A stretch of DNA of 64,000 bases from UBA11403 sp963784615. GTDB lineage: Bacteria > Pseudomonadota > Gammaproteobacteria > Legionellales > Legionellaceae. The translations under genes and the position numbers were made by a program. Numbering within the stretch: the stretch's first letter is position 1; every line of letters starts with the position of its first letter. The notes beneath the pieces were generated by a model. The model was not told the DNA's origin, searched no databases, and saw nothing but the letters and a program-made list of their open reading frames with translations. The stretch lies in NCBI GenBank assembly GCA_963784615.1, contig CAWASG010000001.1, positions 124,001 through 188,000 of the forward strand, read 5' to 3'. Shown one piece after another: positions 25,958 to 34,365 of the stretch.

Positions 25958-26650
25958 ATGGTAGGTCACGCAAGTGTTCTTGGTTATTTTTGGCAAGCGG
26001 GCATTATTGTTAAATCAGTTATGCTTATCTTATTAGCGGGTTCCGTCGCGTCCTGGACCCTCATCTTTCAGCGCGCCTGGTTTTTTAAGCGAAAAAGAGA
26101 ACAATACAAACAGTTTTTCAATCGCTTTTGGCAAAGTCGTGATCTAACTTCTCTTTATGAAAAATTGGATCATAGCGAGAACCAACCCCATGGTTTAAGT
26201 TCAATTTTCTATTCGGGATTTAAAGAATTTTTACGACAACGCAAGCAAGGTGCCTTTGAGCTTGAGCCGATACAACGCGTCATGCAAATTAGTCATGCAA
26301 AAGAAGCAGAGCAATTAGAGCAACATTTGCCGTTTTTCGCTTCGGTCGGATCAATCGCCCCCTACATTGGCTTATTTGGTACCGTTTGGGGAATCATGAC
26401 CTCATTCCAAGCTTTAGGGCAAGCCAGTCAGGCAACGATTGCCATGGTAGCTCCCGGGATCTCTGAGGCATTAGTTGCGACCGCATTGGGTTTATTTACC
26501 GCTATTCCTGCGGTTATTGCATTTAACCGATATTCAACGGCGTCTAACGTTTTGCTGAATCAATATGAATTGTTTCAAGAAGAACTGGTTTCTTTAATCA
26601 GCCAACAAACGGCTGTACCACCCCAAGCACGAGGCGTTTTAAATGCTTAA
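25958..26650 (+). CDS. tolQ: Tol-Pal system proton channel subunit TolQ
   Basis: Inner-membrane MotA/ExbB-type subunit that, with TolR, uses the proton gradient to energise TolA at the division site. The 230-residue protein has a first membrane helix near 18-38 and two later ones around 135-155 and 170-195. The family core reads APYIGLFGTVWGIM followed by VAPGISEALVATALGLFTAIPAV. TGGAGGAATAG precedes the ATG. The end overlaps tolR by 8 bp. ExbB is excluded by the tolR-tolA-tolB genes that follow. Confidence 0.96.
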   Translation: MVGHASVLGYFWQAGIIVKSVMLILLAGSVASWTLIFQRAWFFKRKREQYKQFFNRFWQSRDLTSLYEKLDHSENQPHGLSSIFYSGFKEFLRQRKQGAFELEPIQRVMQISHAKEAEQLEQHLPFFASVGSIAPYIGLFGTVWGIMTSFQALGQASQATIAMVAPGISEALVATALGLFTAIPAVIAFNRYSTASNVLLNQYELFQEELVSLISQQTAVPPQARGVLNA

Positions 26651-27101
26651 GAAAAAATCATTAAGACAAAAGCCCATTGCAGATATTAATGTTGTTCCTT
26701 ACATTGATGTTATGTTGGTTCTTTTGGTTATTTTTATGATCACAGCGCCCATGCTATCGCAAGGTGTGACCGTTGATTTACCAAAAACCGCAAGCCAAGA
26801 CCTTAAACCATCTGATCGTGAGCCTATTATTGTTTCTGTAGACCGCCAAGGGGTGTTTTATCTGAATATCAATGATAATCCAGCCGCTCCTATTGAACCA
26901 CAAGCATTAATGGTTCGTGTCGCTGCTGAGCTTCAATTGGCATCTCAAACGAATCAAAAATTAAATGTACTGGTCAAAGGCGATCAGGGTGTTGAGTATG
27001 GAAAAGTGATTGCGGCAATGAGCATGTTAAAGCGAGCAGGGGCTGACCAGGTTGGGTTATTAACCGACTCAACAGAAAAAGTAGGGGAGAATGTGGCGTG
27101 A
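26643..27101 (+). CDS. tolR: Tol-Pal system subunit TolR
   Basis: ExbD-type partner of TolQ with one N-terminal membrane helix and a periplasmic domain that also contacts peptidoglycan. The 152-residue protein has the conserved Asp of the membrane helix in VPYIDVMLVLLVIFMI (near residue 23), essential for proton flow. The periplasmic domain begins near residue 45 (SQGVTVDLPK). It overlaps both tolQ (8 bp) and tolA (GTGA), so the three are translationally coupled. Confidence 0.96.
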   Translation: MLKKKSLRQKPIADINVVPYIDVMLVLLVIFMITAPMLSQGVTVDLPKTASQDLKPSDREPIIVSVDRQGVFYLNINDNPAAPIEPQALMVRVAAELQLASQTNQKLNVLVKGDQGVEYGKVIAAMSMLKRAGADQVGLLTDSTEKVGENVA

Positions 27102-28063
27102 TCATGTCTCGTAGTTATAAAAATGCATTAATCGTTGCTTTGGCACTGCATTTATCGATTGCAATGGTTCTATTCATTGAGCCATCGAGCAATCAACCAC
27201 CGGTTCTTGAGTTGACAAAAAATCCCGATATGATCCAGGCTCAGGCATCGCAAAGCACGCCTCAGCCAGAACCCATTAAAGCGGTTAGCGTTGATGCGTC
27301 AGAAGTGATGAAAACCGTTAATCACCTAAAAGAACAACGCGCACGCCAAGAAGCGGCTGAAAAATCTCGTCAACAACAACTACAAAAACAAGTTGATCTT
27401 GCACGTAAAGAGCGTGTTCAAGAGCAACAACGACTTCAACAATTAAAAAATGAAGCGGAAAAAGTTGCTATTGCTCATAAAAAACAAATGGAAGAAGAAA
27501 AGAAACGGCTCGAACGCGTTGCACAACAAAAAGCGGCAGAAGAAAAACGTTTGGCTGAAGTGAAAAAGCAACAATTAGAAGAGTCGAAAAAGCTGACTGA
27601 ATTAAAAAAGAAACAGGATCTCGCTAAAGCAGAAACAACCAAGGCTGATGCCAAGCGTTTGGCTGATCAAAAACAGCAACAAGAAGCAAAAGAGCGTGCT
27701 GCTGCGGAACAAAAACGACAGCAATCTGCTCAACAAGCCGCGATGGATGCTGAAAGAAATGCCCGAGTCGCTGGCGAAGTCGATCGCTACAAAGCATTAA
27801 TCATCGGCGCAATCAGCCGACAATGGATTTTGCCTGAAAATGCGCAAAGCAACCTCTCAAGTGAGTTCAGAATACGTCTTGCTCCAGATGGCTCCGTGCT
27901 AGAAGTTTCATTGGCTCGAAGCAGTGGTGACAGTGTATTGGACCATTCCGCGCAATCGGCCATTTACAAAGCATCGCCTTTACCCGTACCGACTGATCCG
28001 GAAGCCTTTAATACTTTCCGTGATATCAGCTTAACCGTTAGACCAGAGAATGCCAGGGGATAA
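27098..28063 (+). CDS. tolA: Tol-Pal energy-transducing protein TolA
   Basis: Inner-membrane protein that spans the periplasm to link TolQR with TolB and Pal. The 321-residue product has one membrane helix (about 8-26). A long charged helical domain II (about 65-230) is rich in Lys, Gln, Glu and Ala with repeated EEKKRL/EKRLAE units, and a C-terminal domain III (about 232-321) contains YKALIIGAISRQW and a VLDHSAQSAIYKASPLPVP motif of the TonB/TolA C-terminal type. GTG at 27098 is preferred (GGGAGA upstream, GTGA overlap with tolR); ATG 27104 is in frame. Confidence 0.94.
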   Translation: MIMSRSYKNALIVALALHLSIAMVLFIEPSSNQPPVLELTKNPDMIQAQASQSTPQPEPIKAVSVDASEVMKTVNHLKEQRARQEAAEKSRQQQLQKQVDLARKERVQEQQRLQQLKNEAEKVAIAHKKQMEEEKKRLERVAQQKAAEEKRLAEVKKQQLEESKKLTELKKKQDLAKAETTKADAKRLADQKQQQEAKERAAAEQKRQQSAQQAAMDAERNARVAGEVDRYKALIIGAISRQWILPENAQSNLSSEFRIRLAPDGSVLEVSLARSSGDSVLDHSAQSAIYKASPLPVPTDPEAFNTFRDISLTVRPENARG

Positions 28064-28066
28064 TTG

Positions 28067-29338
28067 ATGACCGCCTTAAAAACACATGTGTTTGCCTGCC
28101 TATTATGTCTTTCAAGTCACGTTTTTGCTGTGAGCCTTGAATTAACGCAAGGGATTAATAAAGCATTACCGATAGGTATTAGCTCATTCGGCAATGACTC
28201 AGCTGCAGAGCAGATTACAAAAGTCGTGTCGGATGATTTGCGTTTTTCAGGTCAATTTAATTTGATTCCTGCACCCGCACTGAGCGCAGACCATCAATCC
28301 AATATGAGAACGTGGACCGCAGCCGGAGCAGATAGCGTTCTTACAGGCCGGGTACAACGAGTTGATTCAAGTCATTATGATGTTAAATTTGAGTTGCTTG
28401 ATGCTCCTGCACGAGGCCGTTTATTGCTGGCGAAAACCTACCAGGTCGATGCGGCAAGTTTACGTGCCCTAGCACATCACATCAGCGACGAAGTGTATTT
28501 CCAGCTGACCGGCGTTAAAGGGATTTTTTCAACGCGAATCGCCTATATCGTTGTCAATCGACAAGCAAATCGCACCGAGCACTCACTGATTATTGCCGAA
28601 GCGGATGGTTACAATCCACAGCGCTTATTGGTCTCTACAGAGCCATTGATGTCGCCTTCGTGGTCAACGGATGGCAAGCGTATTGCCTATGTATCCTTTG
28701 AGAAAAAACGTTCACAAATCTTTACCGTTGAAGTAGCTACCGGGCAACGTCGCTTGATCACAAGTTTTCCCGGTATCAATGGCGCTCCCGCTTGGTCGCC
28801 AGATGGTCGCCAACTTGCTGTCGTATTATCGAAAGCCGGTAGCCCGAATATTTATACGGTTGATATCAATACCGGTTCAATGAAACAAATCACAACAGGC
28901 GGAGCGATTAACACCGAGCCTCGTTATGCACCGGATGGACAATCCATATTGTTTACTTCTGGTCGAGGTGGTTCGCCGCAAATTTATCGCCTCAATCTTG
29001 CCGATGGCCAAATCTCGCGTATGACTTATGACGGAAATTACAATGCACGGGCCACATTTACGCCCAATCAAAAACAAATTGTTTTATTACATCGCGAAGA
29101 CCACCAATTCAACATTGGGATCCAAGACGTTGCCTCCAGTAAAATCACACCGTTGACGTTTTCTACCATGGATGAATCGCCATCAGTTTCCCCAAATGGA
29201 CGTTTGATTCTCTATGCAACGCATGAAGGCAACCAAGGGTATTTGGCCATTGTCTCCACCGATGGTCGAATTAGAACACGCTTGCCCTCAGCAAATGGTG
29301 ATGCGCAAGAACCGGCTTGGTCGCCGTATTTGGGTTGA
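28067..29338 (+). CDS. tolB: Tol-Pal system periplasmic protein TolB
   Basis: Periplasmic beta-propeller that binds TolA and Pal. The 423-residue protein has a signal peptide (MTALKTHVFACLLCLSSHVFA), an N-terminal domain (about 25-160) and a six-bladed propeller made of repeats such as SPSWSTDGKRIAYVSFE, APAWSPDGRQLAVV and EPRYAPDGQSILFTS. AGGGGATAATTG precedes ATG 28067. pal and cpoB, which normally follow tolB, are absent: the next 145 bp hold a repeat and then a nuclease gene. Confidence 0.95.
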   Translation: MTALKTHVFACLLCLSSHVFAVSLELTQGINKALPIGISSFGNDSAAEQITKVVSDDLRFSGQFNLIPAPALSADHQSNMRTWTAAGADSVLTGRVQRVDSSHYDVKFELLDAPARGRLLLAKTYQVDAASLRALAHHISDEVYFQLTGVKGIFSTRIAYIVVNRQANRTEHSLIIAEADGYNPQRLLVSTEPLMSPSWSTDGKRIAYVSFEKKRSQIFTVEVATGQRRLITSFPGINGAPAWSPDGRQLAVVLSKAGSPNIYTVDINTGSMKQITTGGAINTEPRYAPDGQSILFTSGRGGSPQIYRLNLADGQISRMTYDGNYNARATFTPNQKQIVLLHREDHQFNIGIQDVASSKITPLTFSTMDESPSVSPNGRLILYATHEGNQGYLAIVSTDGRIRTRLPSANGDAQEPAWSPYLG

Positions 29339-29343
29339 TTGGA

Positions 29344-29453
29344 CGTAGGTTGGGTTGAGCGAGAGCGAAGCCCAACAAGACGGTTAAGTCAATGTTATAT
29401 TGTGCTGTGCTGACGGTTGTGTTGGGCTTCGCTCTCGCTCAACCCAACCTACG
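29344..29453. repeat. GTAGGTTGG-family palindromic repeat, copy 3
   Basis: Perfect 33-bp arms (29344-29376, 29421-29453) around a 44-bp loop, the longest loop of the family here. It sits where pal would be expected, directly after tolB. Confidence 0.95.
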
Positions 29454-29483
29454 CGTACATCAGTTTATTATTTAAGGATTCCA

Positions 29484-30410
29484 ATGGGCAGAGCCAAATC
29501 ATGGCTTCAGATAGCATGCCTCTGCTGCCTGTTTCTTCCTACCCCTTCGTTTTCCTGGAATTCTGTAGGTCATCGCATCATCGCGCAAATTGCCTATGAT
29601 CAACTCACACCCAGAACCATACGTATTTTAAATCAATACAATCGAGTGGTTAATCAAGTCTATCCAACACAGAATTGGATGGGTGCGGCGGTATGGCTCG
29701 ATGCCGTGAGACATCAGAATATTAATACTTACAGCGCTATGCATTACATTGATTTAGACTTTACCGAGGACGGTTCTCCCTTACCGCCCAGTTCAAAAGT
29801 TAATGCCATTACAGCAATTGAGCAATCCATTCAAACCCTTCAACAACCCAATACTACACATTATCAAAAGGGCATCGCATTCAGAATTCTGTTGCATGTC
29901 GTCGGAGACATCCATCAACCATTACATGCAACAAGCAGGGTTAGCCAAAGATATCCAGAAGGGGACAGAGGAGGGAATCTTGTCGAATTATCCCGTAACC
30001 CCGTTGCTAAAAATTTACATGCATATTGGGATAACGGCGGGGGCTATTTGAAGTGTCAGCCTCAACACAAACGTCATCATAAACGCAAAAAGAAAAAAGA
30101 TACGTTCACAGCCTTCGGATTAACCGCATCATGGGGAAAATCTTATCCACCTAAAAATCAAAAAAACTGTAACTTAAAACAAATGGCAAGACAATTAGAA
30201 CAGGAATATCCATGTAATACACTGCCCACTACAACAAACCCATCACAATGGGCAGATGAATCTCATGAGTTAGGCGTTAGAGCGTATCAATGGCTTTATC
30301 ACAATAACCCGGACGATGCCTATCAAACTGAAACGATTAAAGTCGTCAAAAAAAGGATTGCTCTAGCTGGATGCCGGCTAGGCGCATTATTAAATCATGT
30401 TGTAACATAA
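29484..30410 (+). CDS. Secreted S1/P1-family zinc nuclease
   Basis: A 308-residue phospholipase C/P1 nuclease-fold enzyme, predicted to cut single-stranded DNA or RNA outside the cytoplasm. The signal peptide ends PSFS, leaving Trp25 as the mature N-terminus, which in this family is a zinc ligand (WNSVGH, W25 and H30). Other ligands: Asp in VWLDAVR, His in AMHYIDLDF, HVVGDIHQPLHA and NLHAYWDN; the GGN motif is present. A basic Lys-rich insert (KRHHKRKKKK, about residues 197-206) is unusual and could bind nucleic acid. AAGGATTCC precedes the ATG. Related nucleases occur in Legionella and many eukaryotes. It may be exported by the type II system, but this is inference. Confidence 0.9.
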   Translation: MGRAKSWLQIACLCCLFLPTPSFSWNSVGHRIIAQIAYDQLTPRTIRILNQYNRVVNQVYPTQNWMGAAVWLDAVRHQNINTYSAMHYIDLDFTEDGSPLPPSSKVNAITAIEQSIQTLQQPNTTHYQKGIAFRILLHVVGDIHQPLHATSRVSQRYPEGDRGGNLVELSRNPVAKNLHAYWDNGGGYLKCQPQHKRHHKRKKKKDTFTAFGLTASWGKSYPPKNQKNCNLKQMARQLEQEYPCNTLPTTTNPSQWADESHELGVRAYQWLYHNNPDDAYQTETIKVVKKRIALAGCRLGALLNHVVT

Positions 30411-30417
30411 GGAAATA

Positions 30418-32346
30418 ATGATGAACAATGGAAAGCCCTATCCTGTCGTATCGCAATTTGCTAAAACAGCACATATCAATCAAGCGCAATATCAAGACCT
30501 CTATCAACAATCCATTCATCATCCAGAAGCCTTTTGGGCAGAACAAGCCCAGCAATTCATTACTTGGTTCAAACCCTGGCGTAATGTTATGCAGGGTAAC
30601 TTTGACACACTTGATATGGCATGGTTTGTCGAAGGTAAGCTCAATGCCTGCTATAACTGTGTCGACAGACATTTAGCAACACGCGGCGATCAGATTGCTA
30701 TCATCGCTGAAGGCAATCATCCTGAAGATTCGCAGTCCATTACGTACACTCAATTGCATGAACGTATCTGTCGATTTGCCAATGTATTAAAACAACAGGG
30801 TGTTAAGAAAGGCGATCGCGTATGTATCTATTTACCCATGATTCCGGAAGCTGTGATTGCGATGCTTGCTTGTGCACGCATAGGGGCCATTCACTCTGCT
30901 GTCTTTGCAGGCTTTTCTCCTGAAGCACTTAAAAATCGTATGTTGGATGCCGATTGCTGTTTACTCATTACTGCTGACGAGGGCAAACGAGCTGAAAAAA
31001 CCACTCCCCTTAAGCTTCATGCAGATAAAGCTCTGGAAGATTGCCCCAATGTGAGGCGAGTCATCGTTGTTGAACATACTGGCAATCCTGTTGATTGGAA
31101 CGAGCAACGTGATTTGTCTTATCATGCTGTCATGGCAAAAGCCAGTACTGAATGCCCGGTGGAGCCGATGGACTCCTCTGACCCGCTTTTCATCCTTTAT
31201 ACATCAGGCTCAACCGGTAAGCCTAAGGGCATTTTGCATGCAACCGGCGGTTATATGGTTTATGCGGCCATGACGCATCATTATGTATTTGATTCTAAAG
31301 AAGGGGATATCTACTGGTGCACTGCTGATATTGGCTGGATAACAGGCCACTCGTACTGCGTTTATGGACCATTGGCGAATGGCGGAACAACGGTATTGTT
31401 CGAAGGCGTGCCGCATTACCCAACGTTCTCTAGATATTGGGAGATTATTGATAAACATCAGGTGAATACTTTTTACACATCACCAACAGCCATCCGCTCT
31501 CTACGGAAGGAAGGGGATGCTTGGGTTAAAAAGAGCAGTCGAAGTAGCTTAAAGCTATTAGGCACTGTGGGTGAGCCGATTAATCCTGACGTCTGGACAT
31601 GGTATTACGATGTTGTTGGCGACAACCGCTGTCCCATTGTAGATACTTGGTGGCAAACAGAAACAGGGGGCATTTTAATCACACCTCTGCCCGGTGCAAC
31701 GCCCTTATTACCTGGCGCCGCATCGTGGCCTTTCTTTGGTATTGTCCCGGATATTATCGATGAGAAAGGCATCGTCATCGAGGATTCTCGTCCTGGACGA
31801 CTGGTGATAAAACACCCCTGGCCTGGATTAATGCAGACGATATATGGTGATCAGCAACGTTTTAGCGATACGTATTTTAAGACAGCCCCTGGATATTATC
31901 TAACTGGCGATCTGGCTTATCGAAATCAAGATGGCTATTTGACCATCCTCGGCCGACATGACGATGTGATTAACGTATCCGGCCATCGATTTGGCACGGA
32001 AGAACTTGAAAGTGCATTTCTGAGTCATGTCGCGGTCGCAGAGGCGGCTGTAGTTGGCGCGCCTAATGCAATCACGGGTGAAGGAATTTACGCGTTCATC
32101 ACAACGAAGCAAGGTATCGATAATACAGACTTGCTCAAGCAAGAATTAAACCTACATCTGAGGGAAAAAATAGGACCGATTGCAAAGCCAGACGTCATCC
32201 AATGGGCCGCCGCTCTTCCAAAAACACGTTCAGGAAAAGTGATGCGACGGATATTAAGAAAAATTGCATCTGGCGAACGAGATAATCTGGGTGACATTTC
32301 AACCCTGGCTGATCCAACCGTTATCGATGATTTAATCGGGAAGTAA
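30418..32346 (+). CDS. acs: Acetyl-coenzyme A synthetase Acs
   Basis: Activates acetate to acetyl-CoA through acetyl-AMP. The 642-residue protein aligns with E. coli Acs (652) along its length. It shows the AMP-binding motif YTSGSTGKPKG, WWQTETGG, the hinge region YLTGDLAYRNQDGYLTILGR, and the acetylation-site motif PKTRSGKVMRRIL with the catalytic Lys. The N-terminal cap YQQSIHHPEAFWAEQ is typical of Acs and PrpE; DTWWQTETGG and the strong overall match favour acetate over propionate. The Lys in PKTRSGK is a known acetylation target in the family; no acetyltransferase gene is nearby. AAGGAAATA precedes ATG 30418. Confidence 0.93.
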   Translation: MMNNGKPYPVVSQFAKTAHINQAQYQDLYQQSIHHPEAFWAEQAQQFITWFKPWRNVMQGNFDTLDMAWFVEGKLNACYNCVDRHLATRGDQIAIIAEGNHPEDSQSITYTQLHERICRFANVLKQQGVKKGDRVCIYLPMIPEAVIAMLACARIGAIHSAVFAGFSPEALKNRMLDADCCLLITADEGKRAEKTTPLKLHADKALEDCPNVRRVIVVEHTGNPVDWNEQRDLSYHAVMAKASTECPVEPMDSSDPLFILYTSGSTGKPKGILHATGGYMVYAAMTHHYVFDSKEGDIYWCTADIGWITGHSYCVYGPLANGGTTVLFEGVPHYPTFSRYWEIIDKHQVNTFYTSPTAIRSLRKEGDAWVKKSSRSSLKLLGTVGEPINPDVWTWYYDVVGDNRCPIVDTWWQTETGGILITPLPGATPLLPGAASWPFFGIVPDIIDEKGIVIEDSRPGRLVIKHPWPGLMQTIYGDQQRFSDTYFKTAPGYYLTGDLAYRNQDGYLTILGRHDDVINVSGHRFGTEELESAFLSHVAVAEAAVVGAPNAITGEGIYAFITTKQGIDNTDLLKQELNLHLREKIGPIAKPDVIQWAAALPKTRSGKVMRRILRKIASGERDNLGDISTLADPTVIDDLIGK

Positions 32347-32380
32347 GTTGATGTTAACCTGACTTCGGTGATACACCCAT

Positions 32381-32438
32381 CCCGGTTGACGCGCGGAAAT
32401 TTGATTGGGGTTTAAGCTTGGTGCGCGCGTCAGCCGGG
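32381..32438. repeat. CCCGGTTGACGCGC inverted repeat
   Basis: Arms 32381-32394 and 32425-32438 match at 13 of 14 positions with a 30-bp loop. It lies in the convergent gap between acs and the ABC-F gene and is a single copy here. It could be a bidirectional stop signal without T-tracts. Confidence 0.6.
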
Positions 32439-32445
32439 GGTCGAA

Positions 32446-34044
32446 CTATTCATCCAACATCCCTTTCGCCACAAACTCATGATATTTTCCTTTATATAGC
32501 TGCACGCCGTGGTTTTGTGAGAAATAGAGAATTTTTGTGGCGAAGGCTTCGATAAAGTGTCGATTATGGCTCACTACGATGAGCGTTCCGGTATATTCGG
32601 AGAGGGCTTTGGCGAGTACGTCGATGGTTTCGATGTCCATGTGGTTGGTGGGTTCGTCGAAAATTAATACATTAGGTGATTCGAGCATGGTTTTTGCTAA
32701 TAATAGGCGTGCTGCCTCACCACCACTGAGTAATAAAATATCTTTATGGACTTCATCTTGGGTAAACAGCATTTGCCCGAGTGTGCGGCGTACTTGTTGC
32801 TCTGTGCAACCGGTTGCCAGGTCGTTTAACCAATTCAGGACACTGGTGGAGTGATTGAGTTCTTCATGGTGATCCTGTGAGAAATAGCTGATGCGAATTT
32901 CAGTGCCCCATGTAAAGGTGCCTTCGTCTTGTTGAATATGTTCGGTCAGTATTTTTAACAAGGTTGATTTACCCTTGCCGTTGACGCCCATGATTGCTAT
33001 TTTGTCGCCGCGATGAATTTCAAGATTGAGTTTTTCAAATAGTAGCTTGTCTTTGAACGATTTTTTCAAGTGTTCTATTTTGCAGACTTGCTTACCCGAA
33101 GGGCGTTTGGGTACAAATTTAAAATGTGGAGAGACACGTGAAGAATTCACGACATCGGGAATCTCGATTTTTTCAATCATTTTCATTCTGGATCGGGCTT
33201 GCGCAGCCTTTGAGGCTTTTGCTTTAAAGCGATCAACGAATTTTTGCATGTTCGCTACTTTGTCTTCAGCACTTTTCTTTTCAATTAATTTTTGGTCGTT
33301 GATGAGCTTTTTCTCTTCGAGAAACTTGTCATAGTTACCTGAGTATTTACGAATTTCACCGTAATCGATATCTAATATTGAATCGGCAACATTATTAATG
33401 AAGTCAACATCATGGGATATGAAAACCACTAATCCGGAGAAATTGCTTTTCAAAAACTTTTCCAACCAGCGAATGGATAAAATATCCAAATGGTTGGTTG
33501 GCTCATCTAACAGCAGGATAGACGGGCGGCTAAACAGGGCTTGGGCTAACAGAACACGCAATTTATAGCCACCTGATAATGCACTCAGTGGTTTTTCATG
33601 ATAGCTCGCTGGAATACCGAGGCCTTCTAATATAGTAGCTATTTCAGCCGTGGCGTTGTAGCCATCGTAATGAACAATGATTTCTTCGAGTTCGGCAAAG
33701 CGATATCCGGCTGCATCATCCCATTCCTCAGACGCGAGCAGTTGATTTCGTTCTTGCTGTGCTGCCCATAATTTAGGTTTTCCCTCCAGCACTACGTCGA
33801 GAATGGCTGTGTTTTCGTAACGAAACTGATCTTGCTTCAGCCAACCAATGGTCGCTTCCTTGGGGATGATGATTTCACCGAGACTTAATTCTTCTTCGCC
33901 TGTGATCAGGTTGAAAAAAGTTGACTTGCCACAACCATTTGCACCGACTAATGCATAGCGGTTGCCAGGGTTTAGTATCAAATTGACATCGCAGAATAAA
34001 AGCCGCGTGCCATATGCCATACCTAATTCGTTTAATGTGATCAT
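32446..34044 (-). CDS. ABC-F family ATPase, YbiT-like
   Basis: Cytoplasmic ATPase with two ABC domains and no membrane segment, of the ABC-F group that acts on ribosomes. The 532-residue protein has Walker A motifs GANGCGKST (about 35-45) and GVNGKGKST (about 350), signature motifs LSGGYKLR and LLSGGEAARL, and Walker B LLLDEPTNHLD and LIFDEPTNHMD. A charged linker of about 80 residues (KKSAEDKVANMQKFVDRFKA) lies between them. Linker and N-terminal sequence resemble E. coli YbiT more than EttA, Uup or YheS. The frame runs to a TTG at 34050, but ATG 34042-34044 is preferred. A strong hairpin repeat lies 17 bp upstream of the start and would be in its leader. Confidence 0.9.
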   Translation of the reverse strand: MITLNELGMAYGTRLLFCDVNLILNPGNRYALVGANGCGKSTFFNLITGEEELSLGEIIIPKEATIGWLKQDQFRYENTAILDVVLEGKPKLWAAQQERNQLLASEEWDDAAGYRFAELEEIIVHYDGYNATAEIATILEGLGIPASYHEKPLSALSGGYKLRVLLAQALFSRPSILLLDEPTNHLDILSIRWLEKFLKSNFSGLVVFISHDVDFINNVADSILDIDYGEIRKYSGNYDKFLEEKKLINDQKLIEKKSAEDKVANMQKFVDRFKAKASKAAQARSRMKMIEKIEIPDVVNSSRVSPHFKFVPKRPSGKQVCKIEHLKKSFKDKLLFEKLNLEIHRGDKIAIMGVNGKGKSTLLKILTEHIQQDEGTFTWGTEIRISYFSQDHHEELNHSTSVLNWLNDLATGCTEQQVRRTLGQMLFTQDEVHKDILLLSGGEAARLLLAKTMLESPNVLIFDEPTNHMDIETIDVLAKALSEYTGTLIVVSHNRHFIEAFATKILYFSQNHGVQLYKGKYHEFVAKGMLDE

Positions 34045-34060
34045 CGTCAATTACCTGGAG

Positions 34061-34106
34061 TTTGGACAAAGCTGCATGCAAAAAGACGCATGCAGCTTTG
34101 TCTAAA
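34061..34106. repeat. Hairpin repeat TTTGGACAAAGCTGCATGC, copy 2
   Basis: 19-bp arms (34061-34079, 34088-34106) with one mismatch; arms and loop are otherwise identical to 22307-22352. Here it sits just upstream of an ABC-F start codon rather than after a gene, so it is a dispersed repeat and not simply a terminator. Confidence 0.92.
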
Positions 34107-34291
34107 TATGATACCCCTGATTTAATCTAGGGCTTGAGTCAAATGTTCAATGTTGATTTACTGGTCGCACAGTATATGCTATTTTATACATCTATTATAT
34201 CACATTCAAAGCCGATAAGATCTTAATTAGAAGTTTGGGACAAAAACGCTAGGGTTTGTCGACAGGCCATAGTTTCGCCTTATAACGCTAT

Positions 34292-34335
34292 TTTAACAGA
34301 ACTGCATGAGTCTTTTTTCATGCAGTTCTGTTAAA
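34292..34335. repeat. Hairpin TTTAACAGAACTGCATGA
   Basis: Perfect 18-bp arms (34292-34309, 34318-34335) with loop GTCTTTTT. It shares the CTGCATG centre and loop style with the other hairpin family. The right arm overlaps the expected -35 region of mltA. Confidence 0.9.
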
Positions 34336-34348
34336 GGTTTAAAAGGAG

Positions 34349-34354
34349 TATAAT
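34349..34354 (+). promoter_or_regulatory. Putative -10 element of mltA, leaderless-type
   Basis: TATAAT lies only 11 bp before the mltA ATG, implying a leader of about 5 nt. The AAGGAG at 34343-34348 is 17 bp from the ATG, too far for normal use as a ribosome site. The -35 at 17-bp spacing is weak (TTCTGT) and lies in the hairpin arm. Confidence 0.45.
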
Positions 34355-34365
34355 TCTTTCTCATT

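Larger units (their letters stand above)
34045..34365. other. Divergent intergenic region, 321 bp, ABC-F to mltA
   Basis: Contains two hairpins (34061-34106, 34292-34335) and the mltA -10 element. The middle stretch 34110-34290 is AT-rich with no ORF of note; the ABC-F promoter presumably lies there. Confidence 0.55.
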
